From NCBI RefSeq assembly GCF_000276665.1, contig NW_004955475.1:6083937-6147936 (forward strand): a stretch of 64,000 bases of DNA, given 5' to 3'. Made by a program: the position numbers and the translations under genes. The notes under the pieces are model-generated. The model was not told where the DNA came from, searched no databases, and worked only from the letters and a program-made list of their open reading frames with translations. This stretch comes from Chinchilla lanigera. Taxonomy: Eukaryota > Chordata > Mammalia > Rodentia > Chinchillidae. Shown piece by piece: positions 1 through 11,930 of this stretch (its first letter is position 1; every line of letters starts with the position of its first letter).

Positions 1-51
<51 letters not shown>
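1..51. repeat. (AG)n microsatellite
   Basis: An uninterrupted dinucleotide run that begins at or before the window edge. Confidence 0.98.
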
Positions 52-54
<3 letters not shown>

Positions 55-119
55 GGGAACCAAGCCTGAATGGCAAATAAAAAGTAATTAAATTGGTAAA
101 CCAACAAATCTGCTCATAT

Positions 120-446
120 CAGTAACCAGAGAATATTTTTGCAAAGTTTTATTGGTGTATTTTACATGTTATAAAACTCACCCATTTCAAGTGTACCTGT
201 CAATTTTTATTAACTTTACTGAATGGTGAAATATTATTACTTCTATCTAGGTATATCCCCTAAAAAATCTCCTGCATTCATAAAGGGGCCTTCTGGTAGG
301 TGAGTGAATTATGCATATATAATACTGGAACACAAGTGTGATACTGGATCATGGGTGCATGATTCTGGATTAGTTCACTAATGGGTTTATATCTGGCTAT
401 GATTGGGAGGTGAAGCCTGGTGGGAAGAGATGAATCACCGTGAATG

Positions 447-481
<35 letters not shown>

Positions 482-1260
482 CTATTCCTTTGGGTGCTGT
501 TGCTTCCTGCTTGCCTTGCCATGAGCTGTTTCCCCACTGCCATGTCAACCTGTGTGGGAGCCAGCTGACTGGACTGAAATCTGAAATCTCTACAAAAGTG
601 TGATCTAAAATAACCCTTTTCCCCTTTAACTCATGGATGTCAAGTCCTTTGTCCCTGCAGTGAGAAAGTAAGATTCGCAGCCATCATCATAACTCAATTT
701 TAGAACATTTTCTCCTCTGAATAAGATCTCTTATATCTATTAATACTTAATCCTTCTTCTCATACCCAATCCCAAGCAATCGTTAATTTAATTTCTGTCT
801 CTATTAGCTTACCTTTTTGGACATTCACATAAACAGAATCACATAATTTGGTGGTATGTTGCATTTGGCTTCTTTTACTTAGTGTGCCTTAAGGTTCAGC
901 TACAGTATACTATGTGTCAGTAGTTCAATTCTTTTAGTTCCTTAATAATAGTCAATTATACATTTGTATTACAATGTACTTATCCCTTCAGCAGTTGACG
1001 GACATTTGGATGTTTCCACTTCTTGGATATCCTAAGTGATATTTGTGCGAATATTTGTGTATAGATTTTTGACATACATATGTTTTTAGTTATCTTGAGT
1101 GTATACTTAGGAGTGGTATTAATGGGTAGTATGTTAGTTTTAGCTTTATCCTTTAGAGGAACTGCCAAACTGTTTTCAAAACTGGCTGTAACATTTAATA
1201 ATTTCTTCAGCTGTATATAAGGACTCTCATTTCCTTACCTTCTTATCAACATGTATTTTT
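120..1260 (-). mobile_element. Old L1M 3' end, split by an LTR
   Basis: Segments 120-300 and 690-1260 read, on the minus strand, like the 3' part of mammalian L1M elements: the cues are 'aaactcacccatttcaag', the 'cataaacagaatcacataat' stretch and 'tttccacttcttggatat'. They are divided by a MaLR-like LTR (about 300-690), so the LTR is the younger insertion. Confidence 0.7.
300..690 (+). mobile_element. MaLR-type LTR, sense, with (TA)n expansion
   Basis: The 3' half shares with the LTR at 31840 the phrases 'gccatgagctgtttcc', 'gggagccagctgactgg', 'ctctacaaaagtg' and 'ctaaaataacccttttccc'. A (TA)n tract at 451-479 has expanded inside the element. The 5' end is poorly defined. Confidence 0.7.
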
Positions 1261-1470
1261 GTTGGGATCAGAGAATATTAAAAATGGAAACAAACCTGAT
1301 CCCCCTAGTTCTTAAATAAAATTATAGAAAAGCTTAGAATTTAGAATTATATGATAATCCTTTAGTGGTCCCTTGAATCCAACGAAATTGTAAACACAAA
1401 TGCAGACCCTGAAAGGGTATAGCAAAACTCTTAAGAATTTTTCAGGTGGTCTAGCTAGAATATGCCTGTA

Positions 1471-1574
1471 CTTTTTTGTTTGTTTTGTTTTGTTTTTTTC
1501 TGGTACTGGGAATCGAACTCATGACCTTGTGCTTGCCAGGCAGGTGCTGTGCCACTGAGCTAAATCCCCAGCCC
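1471..1574 (-). mobile_element. tRNA-derived ID-like SINE
   Basis: A T-rich run, then the reverse complement of the SINE body, including GGGAATCGAACTC (B box) and CACTGAGCTAAATCCCCAG (A box). Imperfect flanking copies of about 16 bp (TATGCCTGTACTTTTT and TATGCTGGTATTTTTA) look like a target duplication. Confidence 0.85.
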
Positions 1575-3451
1575 TATGCTGGTATTTTTAAATAGCATAA
1601 TTAAAACTGAAAATAAACACAGATACACACAAACTCCTAGCGATTTTGCAGAAATGAGAAGATGTGTTCCCAGTCCTTTTAAAGTTACAGAGCCTTATTT
1701 GAGAAATACTAGTTTAGAATACAAGAGCTTCTAGTAGATATGTAGTATATATAGACAATAATCCAAATGTCATAAGCAATTAAAAAATAGAATAGGTTAG
1801 ACTATAACCCCCAATCATCTGGGTATCAAGTCAATGAATGGAACCAGTCCTAGTTCTACATCCAGTGATCAGAAACACAATTCCGTGCTGTACTCACTAA
1901 GCAAGGACACAGAAGCCAAATGAATCACCTGGATTTTCTCAAGGCAGAGGCAAAAACAAGGCATTTAAATGTATTTCTATTTATTAGCTAACATGAAATA
2001 TTTGCACAGTACAACCATGCCCATATCCACACATGTGTATTGCTCAAAATTAACAAAATCTCTATAAATAACTCATTGATAAGGAAAACATAATTAAATG
2101 TAACTACATTTAATATGAAACTCCAGACTCTGATAATGGAGGTAGAAGGGACGAGAGGGCTGATCATCACAGTGTAAAAAGGTTGTGTGTTGATAAGTGT
2201 GGCGCTGTAGTATTTGACACTCTTAAGTAGCACGGACTTGAGGAATCTGGGGAAGAATTTTGCTCTTCCAGACTATGCAAAATTCATGCCAAAGTGTACG
2301 GAGGAGAAAATGATAAAGGAAAAGTAGAAAAAAAATTATCCTCAACAACCCACCATCCCAAAGAAAAATAACTTTCTTTAGCTAATTTAATTATGGACAA
2401 CTTATCTATTGTCTAGTCTCAAGGTGTTTGAAAATGTTTCTATCAATTGCATTCTGTGCTTTCACTAATCAATAACTGGCTAGAAGAAAAGATATATAAA
2501 AACATAGTTCTCAAAGGTGGTCCCACTCTAAAGGCAATGAGAAGGAAACCTTTAAAAAAGTTTCCCAGAGCAAACACTCAAATATGACATTGGCTGTGGA
2601 CAAATAGTAATTATAAAGGGAAGCAGCATTCTTTATTCCACCTTCATCCCAAATACCTTAAAAAGCAAAACGAAACAAAACTTCATTGCCCTATTCCATT
2701 TGCCAACTCTAATCATTGAAATTCAGAAAACTGAAATCAAGGTAATGCTGGGTATAGTCATACCATGTTATGAGCAGCCACACTGAAATTGTAGTGACAG
2801 TGTCATTTTATAATATTAGTGTGTTATTATCACTATAGTTTTCACAAATGTGCAATGTTATATTTGGATTTGAATCACTTCCAGGCCTGCAGTGAACCCC
2901 TGGGGTCTGCTCAAGGTGAATCAGCCTGTTGGGTACTAGTTCTTCCTCTGGACCAGAAGATGTAGATATGGCTAAATAAAGCCAGTGAAATAAAAATAAA
3001 CTGTCCCAGAAAACAAAATAAAAAGAACCAAGAACCTAAAGACCAAGGCCTAAACCTTGGCTCTCATGTATTTTCTAATGCCTGCATGAGGTCTGGCTGC
3101 TGGGTGAAGGTTTGCAATTCAATTCCTTCTAATCTGCCACCAACTACAATGTTTTTTCTTTCTTTTTTTTCTTTTTTTTACAATCCACTAATCAAGGGCC
3201 TTTATTTCCCTAATTAGTGGGTTGTTCCAAGGGCTTTTAATCAGAATTTATTTCACAGCTGAGCTGTTCTCAGAGATGTGTTTAATGAAAGGCTAAAAGT
3301 AGTTCTATTGCTGTAGAGAACACTCTTTGTCAGAGCTAGGTGATAGTTAACCATTCTGCTTAAGATATTTAATTGGCCACCAAGTACTTGTAGAATAGGA
3401 ACCAGCTCTGTAAGCTTCATAAAAGTTTCAGACAATAAAGAATAATAATGT
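1575..3451. other. Flanking sequence, nothing specific recognised
   Basis: This AT-rich stretch contains only short reading frames of 60-81 codons, none with family features. Two TTTATT hexamers (near 3201 and 3246) would be AATAAA on the EDA2R strand, but linking them to the transcript, 5 kb away, is speculative. Confidence 0.5.
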
Positions 3452-3823
3452 TGTCTTGGTTACTTTTCTCTCTTTGCTGAGACAAAATACCTGACACCCA
3501 GAATTAAGGGAGGAAAGGTTTATTTAGCTTACAGTTTGTGGAGATTTCAGTCCATACTTGGCTGGCTCCAAGGCAGAGTGGCACATGGCAGAGGGCAACA
3601 GTTCATGGTGGTGGAACATAGCAAAAGCAACAAGAGCACAAGGGCAGGAGGAGTGGAAAGCAGCCTCTTTCACTCCTTTACACTGTATGCAAACTACTCG
3701 CCCCAGAGAGGTGTGACACTCACACCCATAATCCCAACATTGGATCATGAATCAATCATAATCTCTAGAAACCTGCCCCATGACTGCATGAGGCTTTGAG
3801 GGAATATCCAGACACAAACCATA
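3452..3823 (-). mobile_element. Solo MaLR-type LTR, antisense
   Basis: Starts TGTCTTGGTTACTTTTC and ends near AAACCATAA; it is the reverse complement of the LTR at 31840 (for example 'ggctggctccaaggcagag', 'aggaaaggtttatttagc'). Close relatives in the same orientation lie at 29241 and 33931. No coding content. Confidence 0.8.
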
Positions 3824-3829
3824 ATTATC

Positions 3830-4747
3830 TCCAAGGAACTTGTCTCTCTCTGGTCATGAAATGTATAGGTGACAGCTAAAGGTAAAACATCACTTCAAAA
3901 TAATGAAGTGGGAGGGGTTGGTAGGTTAGCTGGTATGTAGTGATACATTAATAGAAAAAGGAAGAGCGCCCTCTTTCCTCTGCTCACTCAATTAACACTA
4001 AATTCATATGAACATATCTTTGGGGAGTTACTAGGAGGTAGTTTTGGGAACCTATTCCCCAGAAGGAAGGCTACCTTGGCTCAGAAATGTTCTGTAATGT
4101 TCTAAGAAGGAAAACACCAATTCTGCCCCCTACTGGAGGAAAGCTGCATGCTCTGCCCTATGCTGAAACTCAAGATCATTGCACCTCAAAATACACAGGA
4201 TCCTCCAGATGACCCAGGAGTGCTGTGCATTGGGGGAATCTGGAAGAAGGCAGAGAAACTCTTATAGGCCCTAAGGAATGAGAACTGGAGACAAACAGAA
4301 AGAGATCCCCCATTCTACCCTAGCTAGACCAACATGCCAATAAAATCTTGTGTCATTTTTCAATGAAGCACACTACTACTGCTTTGGCACCATTTAATTG
4401 TCTATGAAACCAGTTGATTTTCCTGATGGTAGAGATAGCCTACATTAATCCATCTCATAAAGCTCTCGTATATCTTTAAAGATCATTTAGGCAGTGTCTA
4501 GTGAAGAAACATAACGTCAGAGGGCCCTTAAATATCCCTATCTTTCCTTCTGCCATTGCCAAGGGCAGTTTCTACTCTACTTGCTTTTCCCTGGCCTCTA
4601 TTCTCAATCATGGTATCTACAATTGACATTGGGAGTGGAAGGTCACAGCAGGCTGTCTTTCTCCAATGTGAATTATCCTGGTTAAGTCATTATTGTTTGG
4701 GTCTCAGTTTCTTCATCTTTATGCACAGTATATGAATGAACATTTTA
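3830..4747. other. Flanking sequence with a possible MIR relic
   Basis: Near 4655-4735 'gttaagtcattattgtttggg' followed by 'ctcagtttcttcatc' resembles the core of a MIR element in plus orientation. Nothing else is recognised. Confidence 0.4.
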
Positions 4748-4840
4748 GGGCCAGGGATATAGCTCAGTGGCATAAGTGCCTGCCTGGCAAGTGCAAGGTC
4801 CTGAGTTTGAGTTCTGGTACCAAAAAAAATATATATATAA
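4748..4840 (+). mobile_element. tRNA-derived ID-like SINE
   Basis: Body begins GGGCCAGGGATATAGCTCAGTGG and ends TTCTGGTACC followed by an A/TA-rich tail. Divergent copy. Confidence 0.8.
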
Positions 4841-6353
4841 TATTTTAAAACTGTAAAGCACTGAAGTGTTGTTATTGACAGTTTTGATTAAATACCTACA
4901 ATCTACTTGTAGGCAAGAGAATTGCCTCCTTTAGCCTTTAAATAAAATTAAGCCACAAATCACCCCAACCAAATTCAGAGACTCTTAAACTGCACAAAGG
5001 ATAAATGCAGTGAGAGTGGGAGCAAAAGGGATGAATGTTCCAGCTGGCTCCACTCTTAGTCGCCTCTTCCACACCTCAGGGGCAGAGAGACAAGATAGAT
5101 TGTAGACTCTTTTCCACCCCTGTACCTTGTAACCATTCTGACTTTTTGAACTTTGGTGGGACTGTGCCAAATAGAAAGCTGTAGCTTCTCACTGAGTTCA
5201 GACCTGGCCAAAAATTACCCAGGTAGATGGTAGGGGGCAGGGAAAACTAGCAGGAAATAGGGAGGTCAGGCTTGCTACGGTAGACAAAGAACCTCCTTCA
5301 CTCACATGCAGACATGAGGGCCTTATTTGTTGCTTTACCCTTTTTCTTTCCAAGCACGGTGGTTCTGAAACATATATCCCAAGAAAACCAACATCCTCCC
5401 ATCCAAAATATTGTCTTCCAGAAAACAAAGATTTTAAGATATCAAAGAGGTTCCGAAAGCACACCAGCTTTGCTATTTAACTTTTTGTTTTGGAGTAACT
5501 TAAGTGCAGCCCCTTTCTACCTCTGGGGCTTAGCTTCTTCTTCAGAAAACTGCAGATGGCAATTCCTGCCTTCCCTACCTCAGACACTGTGTAAAGATCC
5601 AGTGAGATGATTAATGTAAAGCATATTGCAAAATGTAAAGTGCAGAACCCATCTAAGTAGTGGATTCCAACATCCTTAACTCAGGATAATGATGCCATAT
5701 TTTCAGTCTTAGTTTTTACAAATTAAGGCATATCAATCATTCCAAACTGTATAAACTGCTCCCCAAAAAAGTAGTCAGTTGATCCACTAAGTTAAACCTG
5801 TCTTCCTTCCAAACCCGAGCTATTCTGAGGGTGTGGGTAACAGCCCAAGTGTCTCATCACAGACAAGAGACTTAAAAAACAATACCTGATGTTCACACTT
5901 GAGGCCTGAGGGTCTCATCTGTCCTATTCCACTGGAAGGCCATAAAAAGAATTCCATTTTATGCTAAGAAGCATATAAAACTGGTGGTGAAGGCTCAGAA
6001 AAAATAAGTTGACTTTTCACCAAACCAGGAAAGCACCAAATTGTCCCTGATCTTCCCTAGAAACAGGTACGAGTGAGAACATTTGCTCTTCAGTAGCCCC
6101 TCCAAGATCTCAGGAACTCACTTCATCTCAAAGTCCAGAGTAGAAAAGAGACAAAAAGAGAAAAGAAATAAAAATGAAAAGGACTTTAGGAAAACCCATT
6201 TTAAAAGGAAAAGCCACTGCTTTGAATCCCCACTAGAGAAGGCTATAGACCTATTTGTGAGGAAGGAGGAAGGCCCTAAAAAATGGGCAAGCTATAGAGT
6301 TTCATAGGATACGAGTTGGGGAATCATGGTGCCAGCCTTCTCCAAAGAGCTGT

Positions 6354-6402
<49 letters not shown>

Positions 6403-8328
6403 TATGTTGGGGTATTGGGAAGGGAGACTGTTGAGGAGCTAAAAGAAAATGGTTTCATTTTGTCCCTAAAGGGCTATGTGGATGCCATTAAAGTTCTGAG
6501 AGCCTCCTTTCTTAAAGCTCACAAGACCAACACATAAGCAGGAAAACTCTAATTCTATTTATGTCATTCCCTCTGTGCTTTTCTACAATCAAGTCAAATT
6601 AGGAATATTTCCAGTAGTTCCAGGCTGGGGAATTTGGATCTCCAGGCTGAAACATGGAAGAAAACAATCTTGCAGGTTAGTCCTGGGGAAATGGTGAGGA
6701 ATCAATGCTTTATAAGATGGGATAGAATATACCCCATTGCAGAGTACTGGCTCTTGTGGACACCATATCCCAGGTCTTGTTGCTGGTCTGGCATAGTAAT
6801 AAGGCCAGTCTAGGAAGAATGACTAGCTAAGGCTGTCAGGAGCAAGAGAGACCTATGCAGAGAGCAAAGCCAAGTTAGAAAGGTGGGGGCCAATCTCAGT
6901 ATTTACTTCCTCTCCCTAGTCCCCTCCCAATCATGAGTTAGATCAGTGGTATAGTATCCAAGAGCAGAAATACATCACTTACATGGGGAGATGAAAAATT
7001 GACCATGTTCTAAACTAATGGAATAATTCTTCATGAAATTGGGTTTAGTTCTGTGCCCTACATACCTTAGAAGAACCTAAAGTGGTACTTTCCAGAGGGA
7101 TAAAATGCTGCCTTCACACTTCTGTAGCATTATAACAAGGTTGAGAAAGGAAATGAAGTCTGTGTGGCCCATAGAACACAGCCAGGCCCCAGCGAGACAG
7201 AAAGCATTTTCTTTATATTGAGCTCAAATCTACTAGTATAGCTGTACTACCCATTGACCAATGGTGAACCCTCTGCCTCTGTCAATGTGTAATGGAGGAC
7301 TATATAAATTCTTAGTGTAGAAACAAGTTGTGAATTCCAATCCAAAAATTCTAAATGATCCAAATTTGGAACTTTGTGAGCACCACGATTTCCACATGTT
7401 GATCTCACATGACTGATTGAAGTCAAAATGCAAGTACACTAAAAACACTGCATAAAATCACTTGCTTGCCATTTATATACGAAATATAAATGAGTTTTGG
7501 TTTAAACTTTGGTCCCAACCTAAAGATACCTCATTATGTATATACAATTCATCCAAAATACCAAAAAAATCTGAAATACTTCTGGTATCAATAATTTCAG
7601 ATAAGAGATATTCAAAGTATATTATAAAAATATACTTAAGTATGGATTGAAGGTTTTACAGGGAGCACTGGAATAGATTACCTTGAAACCTTGAAGGTAC
7701 AGAGGATGACTAGTTTAGTATCAGTCATGGCTTTTAAATGTATAATGTTCATATCTTTTTAGGTAGGATATAAGGAAAAGTTATGGGACAGTTGGAAATA
7801 GCTTAGCTGATGAAATATGGAAATGAGCATTGTGAAAAGTAGTTGGTTACTTAAAAATTTAAAATCTGCCCATTTACCTGTCTCATAGCTCAGGCTTTCA
7901 GAAAATGACCTTATCTACAGATTATTTGCATGTGGAGTTGGATGAGTTCTAGAATGGAGGCTTAAAACTTTGGCTCTAGCCTAGTTCTGCAACTGAATCA
8001 CCCTGTGATTTGAAGTAAATCAGTTGCCATCTCCATGCAGTGAGGCTAACGCATCTTGACCTGCTTACAAAAACACAGTGTTATGAAGATCAGATAAATA
8101 TGGGATATGTAAATTGTGACTGAAGGCAGTCTAAACCTAATCCAGAAGTGTGAGGTTTGACTGGCTTAAAAGATTAATATCACTACAATTACTCCCCCAC
8201 CCACCACTGTTCCTCACATACTGCTGTTCCTTCACTCCAGCCCTATTAAACTACACACAGAAATTCCTCAGGGGCAGCCATTACTTTCTGGACTTTCTGT
8301 CCCACCTTTTGAGCTTACCTCAGTAGAG
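4841..8328. other. EDA2R 3' untranslated or downstream flank
   Basis: Sequence next to the stop codon must be 3' untranslated on the minus strand, but its end is not identifiable. Likely MIR relics lie near 5525-5660 ('cttcttcagaaaactg' and 'agatgattaatgtaaag') and 7960-8100 ('gtgatttgaagtaaatcag'). Predicted frames here are short and lack known motifs. Confidence 0.5.
6357..6399. repeat. (TG)n microsatellite
   Basis: About 21 tandem TG units, uninterrupted. Confidence 0.97.
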
Positions 8329-8702
8329 TTAAAGGCTGGGAACTTGAAAGGGAACATTGAGCTCCAGCCTATCTCCAGAGCTTTCAGTTGTGTTCCCCAC
8401 CAAGGTCTCAGCTACAGTATAGGAGGCAGAGTTGGAAAACTCTTGCAGGTCCAGCTCTGTGCATTCAATAGGGGTGTGTACCCAGTGGGTGTGGCTCTCT
8501 GAGGCACAGGAAGCCATGGTAAAGGATTCCTGTGTGGGGAAGACATGAGTTGAGCTGCAGTCGTCATCCAGAATGGGGTTAAGTGGCTTGTTCTCAAAGA
8601 TGCTCTCACTCAGTGGGTGCTCAGGACTGGTCTCCTGGCCAGGTGGCATGGGGAAGGCAGATTCTTCTGTTGCCTCATCAGCCTCAAATTGCAGCGAACT
8701 TC
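8329..8702 (-). CDS. EDA2R: EDA2R coding exon 5 (cytoplasmic tail and stop)
   Basis: The final coding exon follows acceptor TTACAG and encodes residues 173-296, ending LNVPFQVPSL and TAA (8329-8331). It holds the TRAF-binding elements: PTQE at 228-231 and PIECTELDLQ at 250-259, whose PxExxE core fits the TRAF6 consensus. The membrane-proximal linker (about 173-206) differs most from the human protein, while residues 207-260 are strongly conserved, as expected for the signalling part. No death domain is present, in agreement with the family. The 3' untranslated region continues to lower coordinates; I saw no AATAAA between about 5460 and 8328 on this strand, so the transcript end is unresolved. 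Confidence 0.96.
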
Positions 8703-9495
8703 CTGTAACTCAAAGTAGAAAGCCACTGGGTCATCTAAAGCCAACATCTCTTCTGAAGGTCTTATTATGAAAAATGATTTTATGTTTCTTGGGGACCTGG
8801 TCCTGGGCTCAAATAAGGAAGGGTCTTGGAGCTAGAACACCTAGGACCAGGTTGAGGTGACATGTGAGTAACCTACCTAAGCTGGAGTATCAGACTGACG
8901 TTACCTTTTGCTGCATTAAGGAAGTTTTGGAATGTTGAATATTTCCAAATGGCAACAAAGAGCTAGAACTGACTAATAGATTCCCTTTTCAGTAGGGGAT
9001 GCACTCTCTGGTTTGCCACAGTCCATATGGTTTTTTCTTACACTTTATAGCCATTCTAATCCACCCAGTGTCTTCACTTACACAGCCTTAGTATGTGTGT
9101 AAGTCAGTCACTCTTGATAAAGATCCTTCCCAAATTAGAAAAATCTAGCCCTTCTTACCCTTATGGAGATTGTAAGGAAGCTGTCTTCCCTCATATGCCT
9201 AGAAGGTAACACATCCTTGTCTTGAGGAAAAAAAAGGGGAACAGAAGACTGCTACTCATCTCTTCTCTCTTAGAGAAGAGCAGGAAGATAGTCAATTCTC
9301 AGATTGCCCCTCATAATCATCTTGATAAACTCTGGGGCCCAAATCTTCATTGCATATGTTTCATGCCCATGCTCAGGAACTGGAAAACAGCTCTTATTTG
9401 AGATATGAGTTTCAGGCATTGAAATAGCTACAATGTCCCAGGAGCTACCAAAAAGTAGAGGAGATTGAAGTAGAGTTTGAGAAAAGTCATAAAGA
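8703..9495. other. Intron sequence, nothing recognised
   Basis: Start of the 2.7-kb intron between the last two coding exons. No repeat or conserved element could be assigned. Confidence 0.5.
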
Positions 9496-9591
9496 GACAA
9501 AGGGAAGTTATTTACTCTTTCAGTTTCTCACACCAGAGAGACAATGTGATGCTTACACAACAGTCTGATTTATTTCATTTAAGAATATGGT

Positions 9592-10479
9592 TTCATCATA
9601 CCACAGCGAAATAGGTGCACCTGTGTTTACAGCAGCACAATTTGTTATAGCTAAATCTTGCAAATAACCCAGATGCCCATCCACTGAGGAATGGATTAAA
9701 AAGTTGTAGTATTTTTATACAGTGGAGTATTACTCAGGTATTAAAAAAAGATAAATTAGAGGCTTTTGTAGGTAAATGGATGCAACTAGAGACCATACTC
9801 ATAAGTGAAATAAATCAGACTCCCATGTATAAACATCACATTGTCTCCTTGTTGTAGGAACTTGAAAGACTAGGTAAAACTCAAAACGTTTTACATCTAT
9901 TTACAATAGATGATAGGAAAGGGAAAGAAACTGCTCAAAGGAAGGAATGGCTGGGATGAGGGAAAGAAGAAAAAAGAAAGAAGGAAGGCAAAACATAAAT
10001 ATATATATGAATATCTGCGATGACTGTGTTGCTGTTGTCCAATAGTGTATTGAAATGAACAGTTAATGCTCACAATTTTTTATGTTCTGATCGACTTTGC
10101 ATGCTTGTGTCTGGTTGTCTGAGCAAATGATCTGAAGGTAACAATATGCAATGGAATTACAGTGGTGAACTCCTACCATCTTGTCTAGTGAAACTCTGTA
10201 TTATCTCTAATGTTTTATTGAAGAATTATTTTCTTATTCTCTTTAATGGTTTGAGCAATCTTTCTTTCTTACATCTGATAATCTGAGCAATGTAGCTGAG
10301 GATAGTGATATGTAATGTAACAACCACTGTCGATTTGTATTAATTTGTTTTGAGACCCTGTATCACTTTGAATGTTCTTGCTTTGATTTGGTTTTTATGT
10401 TCATGATACTGGTATGCTGCTACTCTTCTATTTTTTTGTTTGTTTGTGTCTCATGTACTACTCTCTTTAAAATAAAAAA
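9592..10479 (+). mobile_element. Young 5'-truncated L1 with target duplication
   Basis: Begins in the end of ORF2 (a 'cagcagcacaatttg' stretch), then has the 3' untranslated region and an A-rich tail. It is flanked by perfect 11-bp copies AAGAATATGGT (9581-9591 and 10480-10490). Its 3' part contains two diverged copies of a module recognisable by 'tctgagca...gaagataacaatatg'. Confidence 0.85.
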
Positions 10480-10527
10480 AAGAATATGGTATCAAGTTGC
10501 ATCCACTTACTTAGAAATGCCTCAAAT

Positions 10528-10577
<50 letters not shown>
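10528..10577. repeat. (TATC)n microsatellite
   Basis: About twelve tandem tetranucleotide units within an L1 fragment. Confidence 0.96.
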
Positions 10578-10683
10578 GTGTATCTATTCATCTTCTTTAT
10601 CCATATCTCAGTTGATGGGCATTTGGGTTGTTTCCAAGATTTAGCTATTACAACTGTGATGCTATAAACATGGGTGCACATAA

Positions 10684-10880
10684 ATCACACTCACGTGTGT
10701 AAACATCACATTGTCTCCTTAGTATGAGGAACTGAAAGAGTAAATAAGGACCAAAATGTACAACAGATATTGTCAAATGGGATGAAATTTTTCAAAAGGA
10801 AAGAAGAATTTGGGTGGGGTAAGGGGAAAAGGAAGAAAGGGAAAGTTTCCCTAGACCTCATCCTCTTTTATTAAAATAAT
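10684..10880 (+). mobile_element. Sense L1 3' fragment abutting the antisense one
   Basis: Starts at 'cacactcacgtgtgtaaac' and continues into the purine-rich 3' region. It may be the direct half of an inverted L1 insertion, or a separate copy. Confidence 0.6.
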
Positions 10881-10979
10881 ATTTCATATATAGCTAAGTG
10901 TTCCATCCTTCTCACATGCTCCAGCACTTATATTTATTAGTATAGATATGCAGAATTGAAAAAAAACTTTGAGAAATCC

Positions 10980-11130
10980 CAACTCATCCAATCTTATCTC
11001 TTATTTTAAAGACTAGGGAGAAAGAAGCTCATAAAAGCAAGATAACTTCTCCAAGGTTACATAATCAGTTAGAGATAAATTTAGAACTGGGTCTTCAGAT
11101 TTCTTTCGCATGGAGTTTCTCATCATGGTC
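10980..11130 (-). mobile_element. MIR element
   Basis: Degenerate core 'agactagggagaaagaag' followed by 'aacttctccaaggttacata' and 'gaactgggtcttcagat' matches the reverse complement of the MIR consensus. Confidence 0.6.
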
Positions 11131-11380
11131 CTATGTGATGTCCTGTAATCTAAAGAAATGTCTGCAAAACTCCCAAAGTCACCCTCGCTCATTTTTCAAG
11201 TCCCATGCTTTCTATTGCCATCACAGTTAATTCCACAGGCCAAGCCTGGAGAAGACCACCCTTGGGTTTTTCCAATATGTTAAGTAAGGCCATTTAACTC
11301 TCAGCTCCCAAAAGTTCTTCTCTTCTGCCAATAAGAGCTTTACTTCTGATTCATGAGAAAAGTGAAACAGCCACCCTTAC

Positions 11381-11545
11381 CATGCTGGCAATGTCTGTTG
11401 AAGAACTGCTTGCAGTAGAGGAAGAAGAGTCCCACAAAGATCAGGGTAAACACCACCAGCAAACTGCTCACCAGTGCAACAAGTGTGGCCTCCCGTGGAG
11501 GCACTGTGGGTACATCTGCCTTCACTAAGCTCAACTGAAAAGCAC
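11381..11545 (-). CDS. EDA2R: EDA2R coding exon 4 (stalk and transmembrane helix)
   Basis: The exon is 165 nt, with acceptor TCCCACAG and donor GTAAGG. It completes Cys118 and encodes AFQLSLVKADVPT, a short stalk, then the membrane segment ATLVALVSSLLVVFTL...FLYC (about residues 137-162). A basic juxtamembrane stretch (KQFFNRHCQH) marks the cytoplasmic side. An open frame continues upstream of the acceptor, but the phase-matched acceptor at 11546 is the well supported one. Confidence 0.96.
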
Positions 11546-11930
11546 CTGTGGGACAAAAAGTGGGGAAGGTTAGATAGTGTTTGCAGTCAACAAGCACACT
11601 GAAATTGGCCTGAAATTGACTTCCTTAGGCCATCACCCTCTCCCTCAGGCTTGACCCAGTTATGGCTGTCATGCTGATTTTACTTCTTTGTAGAGCAAGG
11701 AAAACTAATAAAGAACAAAGCAGAAGAACTCAGACCCAATGCAGGTATGGTATAAATTAGTATAATCAAAGATTCATGTATCCCACAGTTATGCCACATC
11801 TAGTGATATAAAAAATTAAAAATTTCATCAATAAGCACAGGATAAATAAATTCTACTATAACCAACAGGTATAATGCAATATAGCACTTAAAGTAAATAG
11901 CATATCATTAATAGAAAAATCTACAGGAGG
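11546..11930. other. Start of the 9.0-kb intron
   Basis: Intronic sequence between EDA2R coding exons 3 and 4. Only the acceptor region of the exon at 11381 is recognisable. Confidence 0.5.

Larger units (their letters stand above)
9496..10683 (-). mobile_element. Outer antisense L1 3' fragment, split by a younger L1
   Basis: Parts 9496-9591 and 10480-10683 are contiguous on the minus strand: the first gives '...gaaataaatcagac', the second '...catgtttatagcatcac' through 'gcaacttgataccatattc'. They are separated by the sense L1 at 9592-10479. The (TATC)n array at 10528-10577 lies within this element. Confidence 0.75.

Noticed and set aside
3195..3252. EDA2R polyadenylation signals
   Set aside because: AATAAA hexamers are present on the minus strand, but they are 5 kb from the stop codon and nothing links them to the transcript.
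11340..11597. Frame starting at a Met upstream of the 11381-11545 exon, as an alternative EDA2R form
   Set aside because: A clean acceptor at 11546 restores the phase. The upstream AG candidates I counted do not give an in-frame extension with the preceding exon.
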